The notes beneath the pieces are model-generated. The model was not told the origin of the DNA. It saw nothing but the letters and a program-made list of their open reading frames with translations, and searched no databases. A program made the position numbers and the translations under genes. From Tumebacillus lacus (GTDB taxonomy: Bacteria; Bacillota; Bacilli; Tumebacillales; Tumebacillaceae), in the NCBI RefSeq assembly GCF_026410385.1, contig NZ_JAPMLT010000010.1:62001-126000 (forward strand): 64,000 nt of DNA, written 5' to 3'. Position 1 is the stretch's first letter, and each line of letters starts with the position of its first letter. Below are positions 17,249-25,263 of this stretch, one piece after another.

Positions 17249-17833
17249 TCACGGCTCGCGGTTGTCGCGCACGCGGATCATTTTATAACGGCGGCCTTTA
17301 ATAAAGATCGAGACAAACAAGTCGTCGCCGATCTCCTGGCTTTGTTTGATCGCATCGATCGACTGCTGGAAAAAGTACCACGGCAATTTTTCGCCTTCCC
17401 GCTCCACGAGCGACAGAAACTCGGGCAGTTCTTCATTTTTTAAATACCCGTAGCGGTGCCGCGTCAAAGGATGGATCGGGTGATCGAAGAGATAACGCCC
17501 GTGTGTGACGTAATTCCAATAATGTCGAAGCAGGCTTTTTCGCGGCAGACGTAGAAGTGCATCATGATAGTCGATCTGGTAATCTTTGTCTTCCATGAAC
17601 CGCTGATAGGAAGGCAAGACCATCACGATCTGGTTGATCGCGTCGTTGTACAGATCTTCGCTGAAGATCTCATGATAGAGCAGGCCGTCGCAGAGGATCG
17701 CCTGCGTTACGGTCCACAGTTCGGGATCGCGGTGTTTTTGCCGCAGACGCAGTTTTTCGAGCAGAGACCGATCGTTCGAACCGACCGCGTCATACAGCTC
17801 GCCGATGCGAAAGGAATGATAGATGATGCTCAC
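17249..17833 (-). CDS. Uncharacterised cytoplasmic protein
   Basis: The 194-residue protein is rich in charged and aromatic residues, with no signal peptide or membrane segment. The GTG start has AAGGGGG before it. Its opening, ending LYDAVGSNDRSLLEKL, recalls short DUF7691-type proteins, but this is weak. It faces the DCC-family gene stop to stop, and its start region is divergent from the acetyltransferase gene. No function is assigned. Confidence 0.6.
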   Translation of the reverse strand: MSIIYHSFRIGELYDAVGSNDRSLLEKLRLRQKHRDPELWTVTQAILCDGLLYHEIFSEDLYNDAINQIVMVLPSYQRFMEDKDYQIDYHDALLRLPRKSLLRHYWNYVTHGRYLFDHPIHPLTRHRYGYLKNEELPEFLSLVEREGEKLPWYFFQQSIDAIKQSQEIGDDLFVSIFIKGRRYKMIRVRDNREP

Positions 17834-17920
17834 AGTCGCGATTCCCCCTTGCTTGAAGCATACTCATCTAGGTTATCCCACAGCATCGCGAAACTTTCCG
17901 GAAATGGAGGCATTTGTTGC

Positions 17921-18409
17921 ATGATCGTACCGTTGCATCATCAAAACAAAGAGACGGCCGAGCAAATCCGAGACGTGCAGATCCCGGCTTATCAAGTCGA
18001 GGCGGAGTTGATCGGCTTTGACGGCATACCCGCTTTGCACGAGACGACCGAGCAATTGATGCAGAGCGGGGAGACGTTTTACGGGTATCGAAAAGACGGC
18101 AAATTGGCCGGTGTCGTCGCCTTTGAAACGGGCGAGAACGAGGATCAAGCAGCCCGCGCAAACCAGATCCAGATCACACGCCTCGTCGTCCGTCCGGACT
18201 GTTTCCGCCAAGGGATCGCGGGCGAGTTGCTTCGATTTGTTTTGGCCCTCCACGGCGATGAAACGCGATATGCCGTGCACACCGGGGCGAAGAACCGGCC
18301 CGCCATTCAATTGTATGAAAAATATGGATTTGTCCTGGCCGGTGAGCGGGAGGTCGCTCCCGATTTCTATTTGGCAGAACTGATCAAAGAAGGAGGAGCC
18401 TCCCGATGA
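17921..18409 (+). CDS. GNAT-family N-acetyltransferase
   Basis: This 162-residue acetyl-CoA-dependent transferase shows GNAT motif A as ITRLVVRPDCFRQGIAGELL and motif B as HTGAKNRPAIQLYEKYGF. GGAGG lies ten bases before the ATG at 17921; the open frame extends upstream into the opposed gene and is not used. It ends in an ATGA overlap with the next gene, so the two are co-translated. The acceptor substrate is unknown. Confidence 0.88.
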   Translation: MIVPLHHQNKETAEQIRDVQIPAYQVEAELIGFDGIPALHETTEQLMQSGETFYGYRKDGKLAGVVAFETGENEDQAARANQIQITRLVVRPDCFRQGIAGELLRFVLALHGDETRYAVHTGAKNRPAIQLYEKYGFVLAGEREVAPDFYLAELIKEGGASR

Positions 18410-19053
18410 AGATCGTGAAGCGTATGTTGGGCTCGCTGCTCTTTGTCTCGTTGGTGGTCGGCGGTGTGTGGGTGCATCCGTATCTGTTGCCGTACGCGAC
18501 CGAGCGCGATCTCCCGGTGATCAACCCTGTCATCTCCGATTTTATCCGCTACCCGGATCTGAAAGCGTTGAACGACGCGTCCGAGATCGTGGCGGAGGTG
18601 GAGGTCATCGCGCAGCAGACCGTGCAAAAGGACGACCTCTCGATCCCGGAGACGCGTTCGCAAGTGCAGGTGGTCAAGCCGATCAAAGGCGTTGCCGCCG
18701 ACCAGACGCTCAACGTCTACGAATCCGGCGGTCCGGGAGAAGCCAAAGTATTGCTGGAAGGCGAGGCCGGCCACCCGCCCAAGCGCAAAGTCGATTTTGC
18801 GATGGAATGGTCGCCGGTGATGAGCAAGGGCGGGCAGTACCTGCTCTTTTTGACCCCCTCCTCCGAGCCGGGTCTCTACACCCTGACCGGGTCGGTGCAG
18901 GGCAAACTCAAGATCGACAAAGAGACGGAAGAAGCGGTGGTCACCATCCCCCGCGAGCACATCCGGCATGACCATCTGTACTGGCTTCAGCAACGCTTTG
19001 GCGGCAAGCACCGCGACAACATTTTGAACGCGGTCGAAAAAATACAGGACTAG
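18406..19053 (+). CDS. Exported or membrane-anchored protein of unknown function
   Basis: The 215-residue protein has a basic N terminus and one hydrophobic segment (about 7-25), then a hydrophilic domain of beta-rich character with VAEVEVIAQQTV and GQYLLFLTP. This pattern is frequent in small secreted Firmicutes proteins of unknown role. It overlaps the acetyltransferase stop by four bases. Its stop codon runs into a terminator. Confidence 0.65.
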   Translation: MKIVKRMLGSLLFVSLVVGGVWVHPYLLPYATERDLPVINPVISDFIRYPDLKALNDASEIVAEVEVIAQQTVQKDDLSIPETRSQVQVVKPIKGVAADQTLNVYESGGPGEAKVLLEGEAGHPPKRKVDFAMEWSPVMSKGGQYLLFLTPSSEPGLYTLTGSVQGKLKIDKETEEAVVTIPREHIRHDHLYWLQQRFGGKHRDNILNAVEKIQD

Positions 19054-19086
19054 CCCTTGGGACCCCCGCCTCCCTTGGGCTTTTTT
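19053..19086 (+). terminator. Intrinsic terminator
   Basis: GCCCTTGGGA pairs with TCCCTTGGGC apart from a central two-base mismatch and is followed by six T residues. It separates the exported-protein gene from the CotS operon. Confidence 0.75.
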
Positions 19087-19103
19087 CATGCGGTGACAGC
19101 CCT

Positions 19104-19132
19104 CACACATCCGCTCCCGCCTACATAGGCTA
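19104..19132 (+). promoter_or_regulatory. Sigma-K-like promoter for the CotS/glycosyltransferase operon
   Basis: CATAGGCTA matches the known sigma-K -10 consensus CATANNNTA, and an AC pair 17 bases upstream (within CACACA) fits the short sigma-K -35. It lies about 40 bases before the first CotS-like gene, directly after a terminator, so it can start a separate late mother-cell transcript. Confidence 0.55.
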
Positions 19133-19170
19133 CTTTTGAAACGCCCACTGGGTAGAGGAGGGAGCATGCG

Positions 19171-20196
19171 TTGGCAAAGCATGAGCAATTGACATATGAA
19201 GGGAACGAACTGCTCGGAGTGGATCTGCTGGACGTGTACGGATTGGAAGTGACAGCAGCCAAACAAGTGCGGGCCGTGATCCGGATCGAGACGAACAAAG
19301 GGATCTACGCCTTGAAAAAAGTTTCGCACAAACCGGAAAAACTGCAATTTATCTATGAAGCGCAGGAACATCTCTGGAACAACGGATTCCAAAGCCTGCC
19401 CCGCTTCCTGAAGACGCGGGCAGGAAAGCCGTTCGTCGATGTCGGCGACGGTCTCGTCTTTGTCAACGACTGGCTCGACGGGGTCGAGAGCGACGTGCGC
19501 GACCCGGAGCAACTGGAGCAGATCGTCCGTCTGCAAGCCAAACTGCACGCCGCCTCGCGCGGCTTTACTCCGTCGGTGGACGCGTCGATCAAGACGCGCT
19601 GGGCCGGCTGGATCGAGCGGTTCGAGGAGGAACTGACCGACATCGAGACGTGCTACCGGCGCTACCAAGGTCAAGAGCCGCAAAACGAACTGGAGCAGGT
19701 GTTCCTCGAGACGGTCGAACCGATGCTGGAGATGGGCAGAAAGAGCGTGCAACTGCTCAAAGACTCGCCCTATCTCGACGTGCTGGCTCGCGAACAGGAG
19801 CAGCGCGGCTTTGTGCACGGCGATTTCACCTACCACAACTTCATCCGCACGCCGGACGGGTCGATGCAGGTGATCGACTTTGACTACTGCGCCCATGAAC
19901 TGCGCGCCCACGACTTCGCCCGCTTCATGCGAAAAATGCTGCGCCGCACCGAGTGGGACCCGGCGTGCGGCAACGGGATCTTGGAGACGTATCATCAGGT
20001 CGATCCGCTGCACGAGGATGAGTTGCAGGTGCTCAAGGCGGTGCTCTATTTCCCGCAGCGGTATTGGCGGGCGGTCGAACGCGGGTTCCTGTCGCATCGC
20101 TACACGCCGGAGGGCTCGATCAAGAAGATGCGGCAAGAAATGCATCGCCTCGACAAGTGGCAGGCGTATCTCGATCAGTTCCCGACCCGACTGTAG
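19171..20196 (+). CDS. CotS-family spore coat protein (kinase-like fold)
   Basis: The 341-residue protein has an aminoglycoside-phosphotransferase-like fold. GIYALKKVS gives the ATP-binding Lys. FVHGDFTYHNF is the catalytic loop with Asp and Asn, and QVIDFDYC holds the metal-binding Asp, so the active site looks complete. The TTG start has GGAGGGAG six bases upstream. It is the first gene of a three-gene operon with another CotS-like gene and a GT4 glycosyltransferase, behind a sigma-K-like promoter. In B. subtilis CotS is an inner/outer coat protein made with CotSA. The phosphate acceptor, if any, is unknown. Confidence 0.88.
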   Translation: MAKHEQLTYEGNELLGVDLLDVYGLEVTAAKQVRAVIRIETNKGIYALKKVSHKPEKLQFIYEAQEHLWNNGFQSLPRFLKTRAGKPFVDVGDGLVFVNDWLDGVESDVRDPEQLEQIVRLQAKLHAASRGFTPSVDASIKTRWAGWIERFEEELTDIETCYRRYQGQEPQNELEQVFLETVEPMLEMGRKSVQLLKDSPYLDVLAREQEQRGFVHGDFTYHNFIRTPDGSMQVIDFDYCAHELRAHDFARFMRKMLRRTEWDPACGNGILETYHQVDPLHEDELQVLKAVLYFPQRYWRAVERGFLSHRYTPEGSIKKMRQEMHRLDKWQAYLDQFPTRL

Positions 20197-20217
20197 CCGG
20201 GAAGGGAGGAGACCGCG

Positions 20218-21261
20218 ATGGAGCAGCTCACGATCTCGCAGGTGTTGGACCTGTGCGGGTTTTGGCCGGAAGTGCTGACGGCGTATGATCTGGAGATCGT
20301 CGCCGCCGCTCCGGTGCGCAAAGTGGTGCGCTTGCAGACCCCGCAGGGCGATCTGGCGTTGAAGAAGTTCAAACTGACCGATGAAGAATTGGAATTTTCC
20401 CTCGCTGCGATGCGCCACGTCAAAGAGCGCGGCTTCACCGTGCCGGGCGTGATCCGCACCCGCGACGGCCGCGAGTACGTGGAGCACGACGGGGTGAAGT
20501 ATTTCATCATGGAATGGCTGGACGGCCGGGAGAGCGATTACGGCTATGTGCTCGACCTCGCCAACGCCGCCCGAGGGTTGGCCAAATTTCACGAGGCGTC
20601 GCTAGGCTTTGATGCCCCGCCATGCAAGGGCAAAGAGCAGTGGGGCACGTGGACGGGACATTTCCTGGAGCGGATCGAAGAGATGCGCGAGTGGCAGGTG
20701 CTGGCGGAGCAAGGCGGGACGGCGTTTGACCGCATGTTCGCCGAAGAGGTGGCATATGGTATCCAAGAAGCGTCGCGAGCCGTCGAGCTGCTCCATGCCT
20801 CGCGCTATGAGGAGATCTCCAAAGCCGAGCAGGAGTCTCGAGGATTCTGCCACCACGACTATGCGCACCACAACGTGTTGATCACGCCGCAAAAGCAGGT
20901 CAGCCTGATCGACTTCGACTATGCCCTGTGCGACATCCGGGCGCACGACCTCGCCTCGCTGATCCTGCGCAATATGAAAAGCGTGAAATGGGATGCGCGA
21001 ACGGCCTATTTTATCGTCAAGTCGTACTTTGAATCGACTGCGCCGCAGGAGGGCGAAGAACGGCTGCTGCACGCGATGATGCGCTTTCCGCAAGACCTGT
21101 ACGAGGCGGGCCATTTTCAGTATGTCGAGAAAAACCGCCCGGCCGACGTGCTGGAGAGCCGTCTGAGAAAGTGGAGCGAGCAGACCAAACGCCGCGAGCG
21201 CGTGCTGCAGGAGTTTGAAGCGGGTGCCCGCTACGTGCTCAAGCACGGGACGATCCGCTGA
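20218..21261 (+). CDS. Second CotS-family spore coat protein (kinase-like fold)
   Basis: This 347-residue paralogue of the preceding gene begins 21 bases after it. ALKKFKL supplies the ATP-binding Lys. The catalytic loop reads FCHHDYAHHNVL (HHD instead of HGD, with Asp and Asn kept), and VSLIDFDYALCDIRAHDLA is the second metal motif. Catalytic residues are therefore conserved. AGGGAGGAGA precedes the ATG. The C-terminal helix region is rich in Arg and Glu. It probably acts on or in the spore coat, inferred from family and operon. Confidence 0.88.
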   Translation: MEQLTISQVLDLCGFWPEVLTAYDLEIVAAAPVRKVVRLQTPQGDLALKKFKLTDEELEFSLAAMRHVKERGFTVPGVIRTRDGREYVEHDGVKYFIMEWLDGRESDYGYVLDLANAARGLAKFHEASLGFDAPPCKGKEQWGTWTGHFLERIEEMREWQVLAEQGGTAFDRMFAEEVAYGIQEASRAVELLHASRYEEISKAEQESRGFCHHDYAHHNVLITPQKQVSLIDFDYALCDIRAHDLASLILRNMKSVKWDARTAYFIVKSYFESTAPQEGEERLLHAMMRFPQDLYEAGHFQYVEKNRPADVLESRLRKWSEQTKRRERVLQEFEAGARYVLKHGTIR

Positions 21262-21304
21262 TCGTGGAACGCTGGAAGGACGCCATCAGTAAGGGAGTGA
21301 CAGG

Positions 21305-22441
21305 ATGAAGATCGGACTGGACGCGCGAGGAGCCATCTGGTACCGAGGTACCGGCATCGGCACGTACACCTATCAGTTGGTGAAAAACCTGTATACGATG
21401 GATCAGAAAAACGAATACCGCTTCTTCTGGCCGGGCGATGAGTACAAAGACCTCGACCCGACCGAAGACGAAATCTTCAATTCGATCGAGCGGAGCAAAG
21501 ATAAATTTTGGGAAGAAGTCCACATCCCGATGAGCGTCGAGCAGGAGAAGATCGACATTTTCCACGTGCCGCAAAACGGCATCGGGCTGCCGTTGAAAAA
21601 GGGCTGCCTGAACGTGGTCACCGTGCACGACTTGATCCCGTACATCTACCCGGAGACGGTGGGGAAGGGGTATCTGAAGATCTTCCTGCAAGAGATGCCG
21701 CGCATCATCGAGCAGTCGGACCTCATCATCACCGTCTCCGAGCATTCAAAGCGCGACATCAAGCGCATTTTCAACGTGCCGGATGATAAAGTGGCTGTCA
21801 CTTATGAGGCGCCGGAGAGCGTGTATCAGAAGATCGACGATCAGACGGCGAAAGACTTTGTCCGCGAGCGCTTCGGCATCGACCGGCCGTATGTGCTGTA
21901 CATCGGCGGGTTCTCGCCACGGAAGAACGTGAAGGGCCTGATCAATGCGTTTTACGAGATCCAGGATCAGATTCCGAAAGAGTACGCGCTGGTGCTGGTC
22001 GGGAAGGAAGCTCGCGATTACGACGACACGGCGATGCTCGTGGACGCGCTGCGGCTGAAGGATCGCGTGATCTTCACCGGGTTTGCAGCGGTGCCGGAAC
22101 TGCCGCATCTGTATAACGCGGCTGACCTGTGCGTGTACCCATCGTTCTACGAAGGCTTCGGACTGCCGCCGCTGGAAGCGATGGCCTGCGGAACGCCGGT
22201 GATCACGTCGAATACGTCCTCGATCCCGGAGATCGCCGGAGATGCCGCCCTGCTGATCAACCCGCACGATATGTACGACCTCGCGGAGAAAATGAAGCAG
22301 GTGTTGAACTCGACGACCCAGCAGAAGCAGATGCAGGCGGCTGGATTGGCGCAGGCGAGCAAGTTTACGTGGGAGAAGTGTGCGCGGGAGACGCTGGCGG
22401 CGTATGAGAAGTTGTATGCGCGGGAGTTGAGCGGGAAGTAG
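21305..22441 (+). CDS. GT4-family glycosyltransferase (CotSA-like)
   Basis: The 378-residue protein transfers a sugar from an activated donor. The N-terminal half begins MKIGLDARGAIWYRGTGIGT, the acceptor-side GT-B domain. VLYIGGFSPRKNVKGLI marks the start of the donor domain. YPSFYEGFGLPPLEAMACG contains the donor-binding E-x7-E motif of GT4. It follows the two CotS-like genes by 43 bases. B. subtilis cotSA, a GT4 gene, lies next to cotS, so a role in coat or spore-surface glycosylation is inferred. Confidence 0.9.
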   Translation: MKIGLDARGAIWYRGTGIGTYTYQLVKNLYTMDQKNEYRFFWPGDEYKDLDPTEDEIFNSIERSKDKFWEEVHIPMSVEQEKIDIFHVPQNGIGLPLKKGCLNVVTVHDLIPYIYPETVGKGYLKIFLQEMPRIIEQSDLIITVSEHSKRDIKRIFNVPDDKVAVTYEAPESVYQKIDDQTAKDFVRERFGIDRPYVLYIGGFSPRKNVKGLINAFYEIQDQIPKEYALVLVGKEARDYDDTAMLVDALRLKDRVIFTGFAAVPELPHLYNAADLCVYPSFYEGFGLPPLEAMACGTPVITSNTSSIPEIAGDAALLINPHDMYDLAEKMKQVLNSTTQQKQMQAAGLAQASKFTWEKCARETLAAYEKLYARELSGK

Positions 22442-22465
22442 GGGTAGAGGAAAAGGGATGGGTGG

Positions 22466-22496
22466 AAGCCAGGGGCGAAGTGCCCTTGGCTTTTTT
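22466..22496 (+). terminator. Terminator of the CotS operon
   Basis: AAGCCAGGGGC and GCCCTTGGCTT pair around GAAGT and are followed by six T residues, 24 bases after the glycosyltransferase stop. Confidence 0.85.
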
Positions 22497-22631
22497 GTAT
22501 TATGTGTGGCGCTGGAACTTTATTCTTTGTAAACCGGATTGCACGTACTCCCATGTTACTACAACAATGGATGAGCGATTTGGTGGAATCGCATTTAGTA
22601 AGTAACAGAAGATAGGTACGAGGTGGAAACC

Positions 22632-22967
22632 ATGAAAAAATGGCCGACCATAATGGCCGCTTTGTTGTTTGTGGCGATATTGGTGGTATTCCTGATCCCG
22701 CGTGAAGATCCGGCTGAGTACGTGTACCGCGAATTTCCACAAACACATGGCTGGGGCAACTTACAAGTAGAGAAAATCTCACAATGTGACGAGATTGTGA
22801 CCCTTGAGGTGACCTATTAGGCTGATAAGACTTTTCATGCGCATGAAAAGTGGTTTATCAAGGACAGAACCAAGTTGCAGGACTTGTCGGGCGGTCAATA
22901 CGAAAAATGGCACGGCTACGTCTATTTAGCGAAAGACGGCTTATTTTCTTGGGAAGCTGTCCAGTAA
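22632..22967 (+). pseudogene. Small membrane-anchored protein gene split by an in-frame TAG
   Basis: GAGGTG precedes ATG 22632. The frame codes for one N-terminal membrane segment (IMAALLFVAILVVFLI) and a short hydrophilic domain up to TAG at 22818-22820. The same frame then stays open for 48 codons to TAA at 22965, and the continuation (KWFIKDRTKLQDLSGG, KWHGYVYLAKDG) looks like real protein. One base substitution would explain it. The region is poorer in GC than its surroundings. A sequencing error or a true short protein of 62 residues are the alternatives. No family is recognised. Confidence 0.55.
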
Positions 22968-23034
22968 GTAAACATCCCAACACCAAAGCACAAAAAGCCA
23001 GGTAGTAGCGCAGTTTCTAAGGAGAAAGGGAAAC

Positions 23035-23217
23035 ATGAAGGTGAGGAGACTTCAACTTAAACCCAACGAAATCGGTTGATCGTTCAGGTGGTGAAGGAAG
23101 CACGATATTCGACCATCAACTGACTGTGGAGCAGGCTCTGTTTCATGATGTGTTAGAACTTTGTACGGAAGAGTTATGGAGAGAAGCGAAAAAGCCGTGG
23201 AGATCCCACGGTTTTTT
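23035..23217 (+). pseudogene. Frameshifted remnant of a short gene
   Basis: AAGGAGAAAGGG precedes ATG 23035, which opens a frame (MKVRRLQLKPNEIG) that stops at 23077. Removing one G near 23074 joins it to a second frame reading VDRSGGEGSTIFDHQL and EQALFHDVLELCTEELWREA, which runs into the following terminator. This looks like a decayed gene; the product is unknown. From 22968 to 23034 nothing is seen. Confidence 0.4.
23189..23217. terminator. Bidirectional terminator
   Basis: AAAAAGCCGTGG pairs with CCACGGTTTTTT around a five-base loop, with T runs on both strands. It ends the decayed plus-strand remnant and the NAD(P)-binding protein gene, whose stop codon overlaps its edge. Confidence 0.85.
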
Positions 23218-23842
23218 ACGTCGCAATCCCTACTCGCGCACGAAGATATTCATCGCTGTTAAGCTGGCTATACGTAAATCGGGCCGTATCCCCGACCGAG
23301 ACCTTTTTCGCATCCTCCGGTAGATAGTCCCGCTCCACCCGGTACGTGCCTTCTTCCGGGTCGTCGGTGAGATGAGTGGGGCAGACAACAGTCCAGTCGA
23401 GGTCGGAGGCGGCGAGCATTTCAAAAGCCCGACGATGCTCGTCACTTGCCCTTGTCAATGCCCGCTGCGATTCATTGCTCTCATACCGATACTTCCCCGG
23501 CTCGGTGCGGCTGTTGAGGATGCCTGCCGTACCGATGGTGAGGATGCGGCGGACTCCGTGAGACTGCATCGCTTCGATGATGTGCGGCATGCTGTCGGTG
23601 AGCACGGTGCCTTTGTCGGTGGAGAGGGCGCTGAGGACGGCGTCGGGCTTGGACACCGCGAAGGCTTGCAGCACGTCGTCGCGGTCGGTGGCGTTGCCTT
23701 GGATGACGGAGAGATGTTCATGCTGGATGTTCAATTTCCCTTGATCCCGAACGAAGGCGGTCACATGATGCCCGCCTTCGAGGGCGAGTTCGGTCAATCG
23801 TCGGCCGGTGCGGCCGGTAGCACCGAGGATGAGGAGATTCAT
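23216..23842 (-). CDS. NAD(P)-binding atypical SDR / NmrA-like protein
   Basis: The 208-residue protein starts with the Rossmann motif LILGATGRTGRRL and continues with VIQGNATD and LTIGTAGIL, typical of the NAD(P)-binding NmrA/YwnB-type family, which includes flavin-reductase-like and sensor proteins. The usual Tyr-Lys catalytic pair of classical SDRs is not evident. The ribosome binding site is weak. It ends at a shared bidirectional terminator and follows the MFS gene after 34 bases, so the two may be one transcript. Confidence 0.85.
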   Translation of the reverse strand: MNLLILGATGRTGRRLTELALEGGHHVTAFVRDQGKLNIQHEHLSVIQGNATDRDDVLQAFAVSKPDAVLSALSTDKGTVLTDSMPHIIEAMQSHGVRRILTIGTAGILNSRTEPGKYRYESNESQRALTRASDEHRRAFEMLAASDLDWTVVCPTHLTDDPEEGTYRVERDYLPEDAKKVSVGDTARFTYSQLNSDEYLRARVGIAT

Positions 23843-23876
23843 GGCTTTGGTTCCGTCCTTTGCTCAAAGTATCTTT

Positions 23877-25079
23877 TTATTCTTCCCTGTCGACAACCGA
23901 ACGCAAACGGAAGCTCGCAAACAACCCGATGGCGATCAACGGCGCGACGAGGAGCAGGAACGAGGTGCTAAACCCGATCTCATCCACCACCGCACCAAAC
24001 AACGGGAAGAAGATCATGATCGACAGGCTGGTCAACAGTGAGATCATCGAGAAAAACGTCGCCCGGATGTTCGATGTCACTTTCGACTGAATGAAGTTGT
24101 CGAAGATCGGGTCGAGCAGCGTGGAGAGCATGCCGAGGATCAGCATCGACAGCACGGCCAGCCAGCCGTTCAGCAGGGCGAACAGCACGAGCAGGGCGAC
24201 GAACAGGTAGTAGATCCCGTTGAACGCCGTGCGGAACGGCCAGCGGGAGTCGACGCGGTGGGCCAGTTTGGCGGCGGCGGCTCCGATCAGCGATTCGAGC
24301 ATCATGATGAATCCGATCTCGCTCGGGCTGTAGCCGAGGCGGGAGAAATACTCTTGCGCGTAGAAGATCACGACGACCATCACAGTCGAGACGGCAATCG
24401 CGCCGAGGATCGGGCCGCGCACCGATTGTTCGGCGTTCCAGACTTTGAGAGAGTCGATGAATTGGTTGCGCCAGGCTTCCTTGAGCGAGCGGCGTGCAGC
24501 GGGCTCGGGCTCTTGTTCCCGCTGCGGTTCGCGCAGGAAGACGAGCGGAGCGAGCGCGAGGAACTGGAAGATGATGATCGAGGAGTAGACCAACGTCCAA
24601 CTCCACTCCGCCATATAGCCTCCCACCCATTTTGCCAGACTCATCGAGACGAGGACCAAAGCTGTCATGCTGCCTGCGAGGCGGGTGTAGCGTTTTTCTT
24701 CGCCGTTTGCTTTGAGGGTCTCATAGAGCAGGGCTTGCTCCGCTCCCGATTTGAACGTGATGCCGAGCCCCATCAGGCCGAACGCCAGCGAGAAGAGGAA
24801 AAAGTTCCCTGAGATCATCATGAACAGGGCGTAGAAGATCGAGATGAACTGGCCGATCAGCAGGCTCTTTTTCCGTCCGTAAAGGTCGGCGACGATGCCG
24901 GTCGGGACTTCGAAAAAGAGGATGATCAGGTGCAGAAACGCTTCCAGCACGCCGACTTGCGCCATGTTCATGCCGCGCTCCCCGAGGTAGAGCACCCAGA
25001 GGGCGCGGTCGAAATAGAGGCCGGAGCAGAAGACGTACAGATACAGCGACCGGATATTTTGATTCATCCAAGCGGTCAT
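23877..25079 (-). CDS. Major facilitator superfamily transporter
   Basis: The 400-residue membrane protein has about twelve hydrophobic segments in two halves with a charged central loop (REPQREQEPEPAARR). The MFS motif A region reads GIVADLYGRKKSLLIG between helices 2 and 3. A TTG six bases further upstream is an alternative start; GGAG is at usable distance from both. The substrate is unknown; small-molecule or drug efflux is possible. A terminator-like hairpin sits in its leader. Confidence 0.85.
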   Translation of the reverse strand: MTAWMNQNIRSLYLYVFCSGLYFDRALWVLYLGERGMNMAQVGVLEAFLHLIILFFEVPTGIVADLYGRKKSLLIGQFISIFYALFMMISGNFFLFSLAFGLMGLGITFKSGAEQALLYETLKANGEEKRYTRLAGSMTALVLVSMSLAKWVGGYMAEWSWTLVYSSIIIFQFLALAPLVFLREPQREQEPEPAARRSLKEAWRNQFIDSLKVWNAEQSVRGPILGAIAVSTVMVVVIFYAQEYFSRLGYSPSEIGFIMMLESLIGAAAAKLAHRVDSRWPFRTAFNGIYYLFVALLVLFALLNGWLAVLSMLILGMLSTLLDPIFDNFIQSKVTSNIRATFFSMISLLTSLSIMIFFPLFGAVVDEIGFSTSFLLLVAPLIAIGLFASFRLRSVVDREE

Positions 25080-25128
25080 GGGCAAAACAACTCCTTCAAT
25101 GAATAAGAACCATACATACAGAAATAAG

Positions 25129-25166
25129 AAAAAGCCGCAGGGGCGATGAGGCTCCCGTGGCTTTTT
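25129..25166 (-). promoter_or_regulatory. Terminator-like hairpin in the MFS gene leader (possible attenuator)
   Basis: AAAAAGCC and GGCTTTTT close a stem with further inner pairing. It lies between divergent genes and so cannot be the end of either one. On the minus strand it is downstream of the candidate MFS promoter and followed by TTTTTCTTATTT, as an attenuator would be. Confidence 0.45.
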
Positions 25167-25185
25167 GCAGTGACGCAGGGAACAT

Positions 25186-25215
25186 TTGACTTTTTCTTAC
25201 TATACCCGATACCAT
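25186..25215 (+). promoter_or_regulatory. Candidate promoter of the M20 amidohydrolase gene
   Basis: TTGACT, an 18-base spacer and TACCAT lie about 50 bases before the start codon. It overlaps the candidate divergent promoter on the other strand. Confidence 0.4.
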
Positions 25216-25228
25216 GAAGGTGTCGCAA
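25199..25228 (-). promoter_or_regulatory. Candidate promoter of the MFS transporter gene
   Basis: Read on the minus strand, TTGCGA and TATAGT are separated by 18 bases. Transcription from here would pass through the hairpin at 25129-25166 before the coding region. Confidence 0.4.
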
Positions 25229-25263
25229 TCCTGTAAATTTTATAAAAAAGGAGTTTTGACATA

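Noticed and set aside
23126..23323. Complete 65-codon plus-strand gene
   Set aside because: It runs through a terminator and into the opposed gene's 3' end; only its first part, as a frameshifted remnant, is kept.
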